Notes under the pieces: model-generated
The model's input: the letters and a program-made list of their open reading frames with translations, nothing else
Told to the model about the DNA's origin: nothing
Databases searched by the model: none
Assembly: GCF_007830445.1 (NCBI RefSeq)
Contig: NZ_VLKR01000006.1
Coordinates: 62,001-126,000, forward strand
DNA length: 64,000 nucleotides
Direction: 5' to 3'
Origin: Sphingobacterium siyangense
GTDB taxonomy: Bacteria; Bacteroidota; Bacteroidia; Sphingobacteriales; Sphingobacteriaceae
Shown here: piece after piece, positions 28,649 through 36,515 of the stretch
Layout of the letters: each line of letters begins with the position of its first letter
Numbering within the stretch: the first letter of the stretch is position 1
Program-made: the position numbers and the translations under genes

Positions 28649-29206
28649 TTAGATATCTTTTAATTCCTCCCTCAGAATCTTTAAAGCATCATAAAGTGTA
28701 TTGTAGGCAGTTTTCACGGACATCTGCGTAGTTTCAGCTATTTTTTCATAGGAATAGCCCTCAAAAAACTTCAGATTCACCAGCTGTTTCTGACGAAAAG
28801 ACAACTTCTCCAGCGCCTCCTTCAAACGGATCTGTATAATTTCATTCGTCTGTACTTTGATGACAAACTCCTCATAGGGCATCTCCACCCAATCATCTTC
28901 AGCTTTCACATTTTGAAGGGCTGTATTGATTTTATGTTGTTTCTCCAGTAGACGCAGAATACGTCTTTTTAAAAAAGTAATGAGATAGGACTGTACATTT
29001 TCTACCCGATCTAGCTGTTCTCTTTTCTCCCAAATTTTAACAAATACCTGATCGGTTGCTTCACTTGCCAAGTCACTGTCGCCACAAGTGCGTATTCCAA
29101 AATTGACAAGCTCTTGATAGAGCGCCGCGTATAGATCAAAGAAAGCCGTCTCGTCTCCTGTACGAATACGTTCCCACAATAAGCGGTACCCCATTTTATT
29201 TCTCAT
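28649..29206 (-). CDS. FecI-type ECF sigma factor
   Basis: A 185-residue ECF sigma factor. Region 2 has FDLYAALYQELVNFGIRTCG and ATDQVFVKIWEKRE; region 4 has LSFRQKQLVNLKFFEGYSYE and QMSVKTAYNTLYDALKIL. It opens the FecI-FecR-SusC-SusD unit. 187 bases separate it from fecR, which hold only an imperfect small hairpin near 28618-28636 and the fecR upstream region. Confidence 0.93.
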   Translation of the reverse strand: MRNKMGYRLLWERIRTGDETAFFDLYAALYQELVNFGIRTCGDSDLASEATDQVFVKIWEKREQLDRVENVQSYLITFLKRRILRLLEKQHKINTALQNVKAEDDWVEMPYEEFVIKVQTNEIIQIRLKEALEKLSFRQKQLVNLKFFEGYSYEKIAETTQMSVKTAYNTLYDALKILREELKDI

Positions 29207-29421
29207 AATAAAGCATATAATCCGAAAAAAGCCAATAATAAGTCCTCAGTTCCAAAAGTATAAACTTAATCGGTAAAAGGAGAAAGAAACGAAAAATTAC
29301 ATTGAAGCGAAGAACAAAGTAAATCGTTTGAATTGAATATTGTAATTTAGTTCCTTCATTAAGGATATAAAAAGTAAAAACACAACAGCAGTATACAGCC
29401 GTTGACTAGATTTAAACTCAC

Positions 29422-29940
29422 ATGAAAACTATTTTTGCCATTGTAGGTAGCGCCAGTGCACATTCATCCAATCATCATATTGTAAGTCACCTCCAACAGG
29501 AGATTAGTGCCAATATCCATTTCACGCTATTTGACCGTCTTAAAGAACTGCCTCATTTTGATCCTGAAGAAAGCCAGACCCATCCACCAATCGAAATTAT
29601 TGCACTTCGTCAGGTAATCAACGATGCCGATTTGGTATTGATCAGTAGCCCTGAATATATTTTCAGTGTACCCAGTGGATTAAAAAATCTACTTGAATGG
29701 TGCGCCGCAACCACGGTTTTCACCGATAAACCCGTTAGTATCATTACCGCTGCTGCGCAAGGCGAAACAGCGCATATCGAACTACAACGTATCCTGCAGG
29801 GACTGGGCGCTCAAATTGATGAAAAACGAAATCTGCTGATACAAGGAGTCAAAGGGAAACTGGATGCCACTGGGGCAATTTGGGACGAACAGCTCAATTT
29901 AGAACTAGAAAAGCTGGCAACACAACTTAAAGAAGATTAA
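29422..29940 (+). CDS. NADPH-dependent FMN reductase family protein
   Basis: A 172-residue flavodoxin-fold protein. The phosphate-binding loop near the start is GSASAHSSNHHIVSHL. SSPEYIFSVPSGLKNLLEWC is the family's hallmark loop over the flavin. It likely reduces FMN or quinones using NAD(P)H. It stands alone, divergent from the sigma gene. Confidence 0.88.
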   Translation: MKTIFAIVGSASAHSSNHHIVSHLQQEISANIHFTLFDRLKELPHFDPEESQTHPPIEIIALRQVINDADLVLISSPEYIFSVPSGLKNLLEWCAATTVFTDKPVSIITAAAQGETAHIELQRILQGLGAQIDEKRNLLIQGVKGKLDATGAIWDEQLNLELEKLATQLKED

Positions 29941-30022
29941 TACACACTAGGTTCAGCTCCATTTTCATCCAAACCATAAAAATTAGCGCAATCCATAATT
30001 TGAAGATTATTATCTTTACGAC

Positions 30023-30244
30023 ATGCAAGAACAAATTAATAATCCATTACACGGAAAAAGGCTCGACACGATCATTGAATATTTAGTGGAGTATTATGGT
30101 TGGGAAGAGTTGGGACAACGCATATCCATCCGTTGCTTCAATGAGAATCCGAGCGTCAAATCCTCCCTAACTTTCTTAAGGAAAACACCTTGGGCTAGAG
30201 AGAAGGTCGAACAGCTCTATGTAAAAACCTTGTTGAAGAAATAA
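30023..30244 (+). CDS. VF530/DUF2132 family DNA-binding protein
   Basis: A 73-residue protein with the VF530 core [47 protein letters not shown] (shown in part) and VEQLYV. The family has a known fold and is described as DNA-binding; its cellular role is unclear. Standalone, followed 55 bases on by the J-domain protein. Confidence 0.85.
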   Translation: MQEQINNPLHGKRLDTIIEYLVEYYGWEELGQRISIRCFNENPSVKSSLTFLRKTPWAREKVEQLYVKTLLKK

Positions 30245-30299
30245 GTTTTTTTCATATTTCATAACGAATAATCTGATTATTAAGCATATCTTTGCCGCC

Positions 30300-30749
30300 A
30301 TGAAAAAAATTGCCGACTACCGGAAGTTACTTAACGTAGAGAAATCTGTGGATCTTAAAACCCTAAAATCTACCTACCGGACAATCATGAAAGAATGTCA
30401 TCCAGATAAATTTGTCAATGATGAAGAAGGTCGTTTGGCTGCAGAGCAAAAAAGTGTGGAAATGATTGAAGCCTACCATTTCCTGGTAAGCATCTGTCCA
30501 GAAACATTAGAGCAACAGTTGCCGATCTACACGGAGACAATTACCAATTCTGGCATTCAGGATATTGACTGGAAAGCACAAATATTGACAGTCACTTTTC
30601 ATGACGGCAGTCAATATGAATATTTCGGTGTTCAGCGGAATGACTATATTAAATTTGTCAACGCAGATTCTTTAGGTCGATTTGCCCGTAGACACATCTT
30701 CCATTCTTATCCTTACCGCAATGTATTAAAGACTGCGACAGTTGCTTAA
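30300..30749 (+). CDS. J-domain plus KTSC-domain protein
   Basis: A 149-residue protein joining two parts. Residues about 4-65 are a J domain (YRKLLNVEKSVDLKTLKSTYR, with the key HPD in KECHPDKF). Residues about 80-140 are a KTSC-type domain (LTVTFHDGSQYEYFGV), though the usual Lys-Thr-Ser-Cys tail is not present as such. The J domain would recruit a DnaK-type chaperone; the KTSC domain has been linked to RNA binding in some proteins. The combined role is unknown. Confidence 0.8.
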   Translation: MKKIADYRKLLNVEKSVDLKTLKSTYRTIMKECHPDKFVNDEEGRLAAEQKSVEMIEAYHFLVSICPETLEQQLPIYTETITNSGIQDIDWKAQILTVTFHDGSQYEYFGVQRNDYIKFVNADSLGRFARRHIFHSYPYRNVLKTATVA

Positions 30750-30778
30750 ACACTGTTCTTTCTCAGCTATACAAAGAT

Positions 30779-30811
30779 AAACGCCCTCTATCAGATTGAT
30801 ATAGGGCGTTT
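30779..30811. terminator. Stem-loop between convergent genes
   Basis: AAACGCCCTCTATCA and TGATATAGGGCGTTT pair over 15 bases with one mismatch around a GAT loop. It lies between the convergent J/KTSC gene and the STN protein gene. There is no long T-run, so it is a likely but not certain terminator. Confidence 0.6.
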
Positions 30812-30876
30812 ACGTAAAATGTTAAATGTTTAAAAGCTATCTATAGAACAATGCTATTGCCAAATAGTTTTTAGTT

Positions 30877-32667
30877 TTATAATTTTAGCATAAGACCTGC
30901 CATTCCACCTCCATAAAACGTATTTCGGGTACGGTCTCTCCGCCAAGCTTTCCACAATGTACTACCACCATAAATTGAATTCTCGTCTCTTTCCGCATAG
31001 TTCAAGCTGGGAGCCACAAATATAGACATGCGCTCACTTAGTTTAAACGCCGGAATTACCCGCAGCGAGGACTGATGATTATCCAGGCTTTTAAATTTCT
31101 CTGTCAGATAATTACGTGTAGCTATTTCCGTACGCAGACTAAACTTGGTCCTATTGATCAATACTGCACCTAAACCTGCTTCAAAGGCATATTTATCCGG
31201 TCTGTTGCCATCGAGTGCCCTATTGATCGATAATATACTATAGAGTACACGACCACCTGAACGAAATTGTAATCCGAGATAGCTATCCTCATTGACCGCT
31301 ACTGAAAGACTCTGCTCACCATTTTTAATAAAATTAAGCAGACCAATGGGATAATCACTACTATCGGCAATATTAACGATACCTGCCACCTGAACTCCGC
31401 TTACTTTTTTAGCTTTATTAGCGATGCCTGCTAATTGACTTCCAACAGTCGATTCGCTATTGTTAAGTATGCTAGCAAGCTGTGTCGTTCCTGGAGCCTC
31501 ATTGGCTAAATTTACAACACCAGCGATTTGAACACCTCTAACCGTATCCGCTTTGTTAAAAACACCCGCTATTTGCAGACCTTTCACTTCCCCGGAAACA
31601 TGGTTTCCCACACCGGCGATCTGTACCCCACTTACATTTTCTCCTACACCATTGAAGACGCCTGCCACTTGCAAACCTTTCATTTCTCCGAACACACGGT
31701 TTCCTACACCGGCAAGTTGTACACCACGCACACTTCCCCCAACGGCATTGAAAACACCGCCCATTTGCAAGCCTTGCATATCATATTGATTAATATTAAA
31801 TACGCCACCAAGCTCAATACCTTTTACCCCCGCAGTAGATCCACCAATAATGTTTATGGAAAATTTATTCACAATTTGCGATTGTATAAAACCATGTGTA
31901 CTTAATCCCGGTGTCATCGAAATTTGGTATGGGCTATACAAAAACATCCCGCCCAAATTCATACTTTGGATCTTTTGGGCAGGAGACAGAAATACCCGTC
32001 CCCAAAAAGATCGATAAAGACCATGATCTTCTTCATACCCTTCAAAATAGCCATATTCACGCTTCTTCTTATCGCCAATTTGCGCTTCTATCGGAAAAAT
32101 CACCATAACACTGGTGTCCCGAAAAGCCTCCTTACTAACGTTCACTGCAATGAGATTACTTTTTTTCTTTACGTCCAGCTCAAAGTAGCCATTTCGGTCC
32201 GTCAACGTAGACAATAAAGCACTTCGATCAAAGATACTGGCATTGGAAATCGGATTATTAGTCCGAATATTTTTGATATACCCCGCTATAACAACTTTGT
32301 TTTTATGAGGTGTCTTCACTTCAAACTCCACCGACATCCGCTGAGGTGTATATTGAATAATAATATGCCGTCCAAGTTCTTTAAAACTATATTCCTTGCC
32401 CAAAATCCGATCCAGATAATCATACAAATTCCCTTTGAAGGCTTTAGTATGAATCACACTGTCTGTCTGTAGGATATTTCCATTAAAGGAGAACAATACA
32501 TCCTGCTGCTCCTTCAACAAACGAAAAACTTCACCTACAGTAGTCTCTGGAAAGGCTGGTATTTGAATCGTTGCAGCGAGCTTTTGCTGTGCCCTTCCCA
32601 AATGGAACGAACACAGCATTAAAATTAAGAGATAAAGCTCTACCCTCTTTATAAAAAATAGTATCAT
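30877..32667 (-). CDS. STN-domain surface protein with LA_2272-like repeats
   Basis: About 596 residues from ATG 32667, chosen because it opens on a signal peptide (ILFFIKRVELYLLILMLCSF); the frame is open 17 codons further up. An STN domain (TVGEVFRLLKEQQDVLFSFNG) is followed by a carboxypeptidase-like domain (VIAGYIKNIRTNNPISNASI). Then come at least seven repeats of the kind GLQVAGVFN / GVQIAGVGN, typical of LA_2272-type surface proteins, and C-terminal strands ending GGGMAGLMLKL. It is not a TonB transporter: no plug or SusC signature is seen. It follows FecR directly and may serve as its partner. Confidence 0.8.
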   Translation of the reverse strand: MILFFIKRVELYLLILMLCSFHLGRAQQKLAATIQIPAFPETTVGEVFRLLKEQQDVLFSFNGNILQTDSVIHTKAFKGNLYDYLDRILGKEYSFKELGRHIIIQYTPQRMSVEFEVKTPHKNKVVIAGYIKNIRTNNPISNASIFDRSALLSTLTDRNGYFELDVKKKSNLIAVNVSKEAFRDTSVMVIFPIEAQIGDKKKREYGYFEGYEEDHGLYRSFWGRVFLSPAQKIQSMNLGGMFLYSPYQISMTPGLSTHGFIQSQIVNKFSINIIGGSTAGVKGIELGGVFNINQYDMQGLQMGGVFNAVGGSVRGVQLAGVGNRVFGEMKGLQVAGVFNGVGENVSGVQIAGVGNHVSGEVKGLQIAGVFNKADTVRGVQIAGVVNLANEAPGTTQLASILNNSESTVGSQLAGIANKAKKVSGVQVAGIVNIADSSDYPIGLLNFIKNGEQSLSVAVNEDSYLGLQFRSGGRVLYSILSINRALDGNRPDKYAFEAGLGAVLINRTKFSLRTEIATRNYLTEKFKSLDNHQSSLRVIPAFKLSERMSIFVAPSLNYAERDENSIYGGSTLWKAWRRDRTRNTFYGGGMAGLMLKL

Positions 32668-32714
32668 GTTGTTTTCTATACAATTTTGTTCTGAAAATAT
32701 ATCTATCTGTTGGC

Positions 32715-33683
32715 TCACCTCGTCAGATGAATCTCGCTGTCTTTCACATTTACGTTTAATCCAAATGTGCTAGAAATGACTTTCAAAATTTCAGTTAAAC
32801 TATTTTGTTCGAATTTTGCTGTCAATAATAATTTCTGATCAGCAGGATGGTCAATAATAATCTTATACGCATAAGCTTGATTTAGCAGCTCAACAACACG
32901 CTGCAATGGGGTATTCTCAAAATCAAACACACGATCCACATAATATTTATAAAACTGATCCTTGACAGGTTCCTTTCCTACTTTTATTGTATCACTATCC
33001 CGGATTGTAATCATTTGTTGTGGTCGCAAAAAGACTTCCTTTTTTGCATAACCGACTTTAACCAATCCTGTAGCAACAATAACTTCCGTCGCATCTGATG
33101 TTCGGCGCACATTAAAGCTGGTGCCCAATACCGTAATTTTGGTTTTCCCTGTCTCAATGACAAAGGGATGTTTTTTATCCTTGTGGACCTGGAAAAACAC
33201 TTCCCCTCTTTTCAATGCCACATTTCTATTATTATTGGTCCACCTGCTTGAATAAGCCAGCTCCGTATTTTTATTTAAGGTAACTACCGAACCATCAGGT
33301 AGGGAATCTTGGCGCACTTGCTCCATACTCGAAAGAAACATTTCCTCACGATGAGATTGATCAAACACATAGAATCCTACAGCACAAAAGACCAAGATAC
33401 TTGCTGCTAACCACCAGCTCCATTGAATTACAGAAGTCTTTTTTTGGGGGATTACCGCAGCTTCTGCCGCTCTTTTATCTCGCACAACTTTGAAGTCAGC
33501 CCAAGCCTTATCTACGTTCACATCAGGAACATCCAGGGGTTTGGGCAAACTATCCCACATTTTTTTCATTTTTATGTACTCCTCCTTATTGTTAGCGTCT
33601 TCTTCTAACCAATCGTGTATCATGATATTCTCTATTTCATTGGTCTCGCCAATGATATATCTTTCTAACAGTTCCTTATTCAT
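32715..33683 (-). CDS. FecR family anti-sigma factor
   Basis: About 322 residues. ATG 33683 is preferred over the upstream in-frame start at 33704, as it gives an ATGA overlap with the sigma gene stop and the usual opening MNKELLERYIIGETNE. One membrane helix is near residue 90 (WWLAASILVFCAVGFYVFD). The FecR domain includes LPDGSVVTLNKNTELAYSS and VLGTSFNVRRTSDATEVIVA, and the C-terminal DUF4974-like part includes NTPLQRVVELLNQAYAYKII. Partner of the sigma factor upstream and probably of the STN protein downstream. Confidence 0.93.
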   Translation of the reverse strand: MNKELLERYIIGETNEIENIMIHDWLEEDANNKEEYIKMKKMWDSLPKPLDVPDVNVDKAWADFKVVRDKRAAEAAVIPQKKTSVIQWSWWLAASILVFCAVGFYVFDQSHREEMFLSSMEQVRQDSLPDGSVVTLNKNTELAYSSRWTNNNRNVALKRGEVFFQVHKDKKHPFVIETGKTKITVLGTSFNVRRTSDATEVIVATGLVKVGYAKKEVFLRPQQMITIRDSDTIKVGKEPVKDQFYKYYVDRVFDFENTPLQRVVELLNQAYAYKIIIDHPADQKLLLTAKFEQNSLTEILKVISSTFGLNVNVKDSEIHLTR

Positions 33684-34213
33684 AGCGTATAGATAAGAAA
33701 GCAAATAATCAATGTTAAATAATCCATAAGTTCGATACGCAAATGCTTCAGTGCCTTGCTCATATGTCCCTCAACAGTTTTAATCGACAGATCCAGGGTT
33801 ACTGCGATATCCTTATATTTCATTTCCTGAAAACGGCTTAACTCAAAGACCGTACGGCTTTTTTCAGGTAATTCCGCCAATGCGACCTGTAGCTTTTCGT
33901 CCAAATCCCGCGTACTTTCATCAACCGCAGGTACAAAATCCTGCCTATGCAGTTCGTGGGATTGATATTTTAGCTTACGTTGCTCTTTTTTCAGCACATT
34001 CATACTTTCATTATAAATAGCCCGATATAAATACGCTTTTAATGAAGTATGTATCTGCTCCTCCCAATCGCGTTCCCAAAGCCGCAAAAACACCTGTTGC
34101 ACAACCTCTTCCGCCACATCACTATCGCCTAGATACCGGTAGGCATAACGATGTAACTCTTTGTAGTGCGCCCGAAAAAGCTGCTCAAAATTCTTTTCTT
34201 TATTTTCCGACAT
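33680..34213 (-). CDS. FecI-type ECF sigma factor
   Basis: A 177-residue ECF sigma factor. Region 2 includes FEQLFRAHYKELHRYAYRYL and EEVVQQVFLRLWERDWEEQ; region 4 includes LPEKSRTVFELSRFQEMKYK and LDLSIKTVEGHMSKALKHLR. A hydrophobic C-terminal end (YLTLIICFLIYTL) is unusual for a soluble sigma factor. The stop overlaps the start of fecR by the bases ATGA. Confidence 0.92.
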   Translation of the reverse strand: MSENKEKNFEQLFRAHYKELHRYAYRYLGDSDVAEEVVQQVFLRLWERDWEEQIHTSLKAYLYRAIYNESMNVLKKEQRKLKYQSHELHRQDFVPAVDESTRDLDEKLQVALAELPEKSRTVFELSRFQEMKYKDIAVTLDLSIKTVEGHMSKALKHLRIELMDYLTLIICFLIYTL

Positions 34214-34571
34214 TGATCAAATCTGTCTTATTGTTTAAATAATCCACTTTATTAGTAAGACACCCCAATAGACTATTACCCTTACAAATTTTTCACTTTT
34301 TTTAATATCAACTTCGATACATCCGCCATATAATTTCAAATCCCTTATTTATACCTATTCGTAATTCTTTTCGTATAGATGCTCAGGCGAGTACATGACA
34401 TCCTCCCATCGGCCAATGATATTTACCCAAAAAACTTTATAAAAAGGCTTTTGTGACGACTAAAGGTAAGCCATCTATTTTATAAAATATTTTTTTTCTA
34501 AGGGTATATGGATTTTCCATTGTCATAAAGGAAAGAACAACATACAATTGATCACAAAAAATAATTTGACA
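34214..34571. other. Intergenic stretch, 358 bases
   Basis: This AT-rich gap lies between two divergent genes, the sigma factor and the outer-membrane barrel. It must carry both promoters. I see no coding frame, RNA gene, strong hairpin or repeat in it, and no clear TTG/TAnnTTTG pair that I would defend. Confidence 0.5.
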
Positions 34572-35135
34572 ATGAAAACAACATTCAAAGTAGCCCTGTT
34601 GGGATTGACATTATTAGGAATTGCAGGTACTACACAAGCGCAAGATATCACTTATGGTTTACAGGTCGGAAGCAACTATCATATGAGTTCCTTTGGCAAC
34701 AAGTCTGTCAAAGATAATAATGGCAAAGTCGGCGTATCTGTAGCAGGATTTGCCCGTATTGGAGATCGCGTTTTCTTCCAGCCCGGAATCGGTGCCAGTC
34801 TGTTGCGTAAAGAATATACCTTCGAAAATGTGCAGAAAACACCTAAATTCTATCAAATAAATCTACCATTACAGGTCGGTTATAAATTTTTGGAAAATGG
34901 CGACTTCAACCTCCGTGGGCTATTGGGCCCGCAGTTAAACTATGATGTAAAAACAGTGAAGTCCAGCGCAAATACCGATTATAAGAAATTTTCATTTGAT
35001 GGTAGAGTGGGGATCGGTGTAGATATCAGTCACCTTACATTAGATGCTTATTACAGCCATGGTTTTACGAGTATCGACAAGACCTTAGACGCAAAAAATA
35101 AAACAATCGGCATTATGGTCGGTTATAAGTTCTAA
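34572..35135 (+). CDS. Small outer-membrane beta-barrel protein
   Basis: A 187-residue protein from ATG 34572, chosen because the signal peptide starts there (MKTTFKVALLGLTLLGIAGT). The frame is open eight codons further up. The mature part has alternating strands (YGLQVGSNYHMSSFG, RVFFQPGIGASLLRKEY, NLPLQVGYKFLENGDFNLRG) and ends in IGIMVGYKF, the terminal aromatic typical of barrel insertion. It fits the OMP_b-brl_2 (PorT-like) group. Function unknown. Confidence 0.85.
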   Translation: MKTTFKVALLGLTLLGIAGTTQAQDITYGLQVGSNYHMSSFGNKSVKDNNGKVGVSVAGFARIGDRVFFQPGIGASLLRKEYTFENVQKTPKFYQINLPLQVGYKFLENGDFNLRGLLGPQLNYDVKTVKSSANTDYKKFSFDGRVGIGVDISHLTLDAYYSHGFTSIDKTLDAKNKTIGIMVGYKF

Positions 35136-35154
35136 TCAGCATCTATTAACTAAG

Positions 35155-35188
35155 AAAAACGCCATTCGATTTAAAATGGCGTTTTTTC
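35155..35188 (+). terminator. Intrinsic terminator
   Basis: AAAACGCCATT pairs with AATGGCGTTTT around a short loop, followed by T6. It lies 20 bases after the stop of the barrel gene. Confidence 0.88.
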
Positions 35189-35295
35189 GTATTTACATTT
35201 TATTTTTTGTCAATAATTACTATTTTAGCCCTACAAAAAAATTATTCCGGCTAATCGTCCTATTTAAATACGACTTTCAATCAAATTGGAATAAA

Positions 35296-35369
35296 CGGGA
35301 TGTAGCGTAGCCCGGTATCGCGCCAGCATGGGGTGCTGGAGGTCGTCGGTTCAAATCCGGCCATCCCGA
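35296..35369 (+). tRNA. tRNA-Pro(GGG)
   Basis: The cloverleaf folds fully. The acceptor arms CGGGATG and CATCCCG pair perfectly. The anticodon stem CCAGC/GCTGG encloses the loop ATGGGGT, giving anticodon GGG. The T arm contains GTTCAAATC. The discriminator base is A at 35369, and CCA is not encoded. A C at position 1 is typical of bacterial tRNA-Pro. Confidence 0.95.
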
Positions 35370-35376
35370 CGGGAGA

Positions 35377-35404
35377 AGCTCTAACGAATGTTAGGGCTTT
35401 TTTT
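35377..35404 (+). terminator. Terminator of the tRNA gene
   Basis: AGCTCTAAC (35377-35385) pairs with GTTAGGGCT (35390-35398, one wobble), with a GAAT loop and a following T-run, just after the tRNA. Confidence 0.88.
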
Positions 35405-35651
35405 ATCTAAGCTAGTACAGAACCTACTACCCGGCCCCATATGATACGTTTCGATCTCAAAATAATTCTTTACATTTGCACTATGAAAATGACTGTAATG
35501 TTATAACACCCTTTTCTTGCTTAGTTCTTAAGCATGGCGCTGTGTACTATCCACATAGCGTAGATTTCTATTTTAAAATTTTATTCATTATCTAAACAAA
35601 TAGGTCAATACGCAATTATTGTCCCTAAATAGGTTATATATCAAAAGAATT

Positions 35652-36431
35652 ATGTCAGAAATACTAAGTAAAAAGGAAATAGAGCAATTCATTCTTAGTG
35701 GCTTTGTTCGCATTGAAAATGCATTTTCAAAAGAAACAGCGGATGCAGTTTTAGATATCCTATGGAATGACCTTCCCTGTGAAAGGTCTAATCCGCAAAC
35801 TTGGACCGAACCAGTTATACGCTTGGGTATGTATACTCAACCACCTTTTATCGAATCATTAAATACAAAAAAAATACATTTAATTTTTGATCAATTGGTG
35901 GGTAAAGACAGGTGGATACCCTGTCGAAATGTGGGTACCTTCCCTATAAGGTTTCCATCTATCCAGAAACCAAATGATACGGGTAAGCACGTCGACGCAA
36001 GTTTCGCTGGCCATGACCCAAACAATTATTTAGAGTGGCGTATCAATGTCAGATCCAAAGGTCGAGCTTTATTAATGCTTGTGTTGTATTCGGAGGTAAG
36101 CGAAAATGATGCGTCTACGATCATATATGAAGGTTCTCACATTGATGTGGCAAAGCTCTTAGCCAAGGAGGGAGAGTTTGGTCTTTCGTTTATGCAGCTT
36201 GCGAATAAGTTGGACGAGCTGCCCAAAAGGAAAGAGGTGTATGCAACGGGTAAAGCAGGTACAGTTTATCTTTGCCATCCGTTTCTAGTCCATTCAGCTC
36301 AACCACACAGTGGAACTCTTCCTAAATTTATGGCACAACCGCCCTTGTTGTTGAGGGAGGAATTAGCAATCTCGGATTCCACAGAAGGATATACTCCAGT
36401 TGAACAAGCCATTCGTATAGGCTTAGATTAA
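35652..36431 (+). CDS. PhyH-like Fe(II)/2-oxoglutarate dioxygenase
   Basis: A 259-residue protein from ATG 35652 (MSEILSKKEIEQF); an upstream in-frame start at 35619 is less likely. The N-terminal FILSGFVRIENAFSKETADAV is like phytanoyl-CoA dioxygenase proteins. The metal ligands could be the His and Asp in KHVDASF and the later His in VHSAQPH. ACYL or other substrate is unknown. The 247 bases upstream, after the tRNA terminator, hold nothing else I can support. Confidence 0.72.
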   Translation: MSEILSKKEIEQFILSGFVRIENAFSKETADAVLDILWNDLPCERSNPQTWTEPVIRLGMYTQPPFIESLNTKKIHLIFDQLVGKDRWIPCRNVGTFPIRFPSIQKPNDTGKHVDASFAGHDPNNYLEWRINVRSKGRALLMLVLYSEVSENDASTIIYEGSHIDVAKLLAKEGEFGLSFMQLANKLDELPKRKEVYATGKAGTVYLCHPFLVHSAQPHSGTLPKFMAQPPLLLREELAISDSTEGYTPVEQAIRIGLD

Positions 36432-36442
36432 TCTGAAAATAT

Positions 36443-36484
36443 CACATTAAAAAGTGGTCGCAAAAGCGACTACTTTTTAATGTG
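36443..36484. terminator. Long stem-loop between convergent genes
   Basis: A 19-base stem with one wobble pair (left arm from 36443, right arm to 36484) closes on a four-base AAAA loop. It contains T5 and A5 tracts in the arms. It lies between the convergent PhyH-like and DUF5107 genes and probably ends both transcripts. Confidence 0.65.
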
Positions 36485-36515
36485 ATTAACATATCCTTGC
36501 AACGTTAACACCGCA

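Noticed and set aside
35296-35369. tRNA-Pro as an attachment site of an integrated element
   Set aside because: No integrase or repeated tRNA 3' end was noticed nearby, and flanking genes are ordinary.
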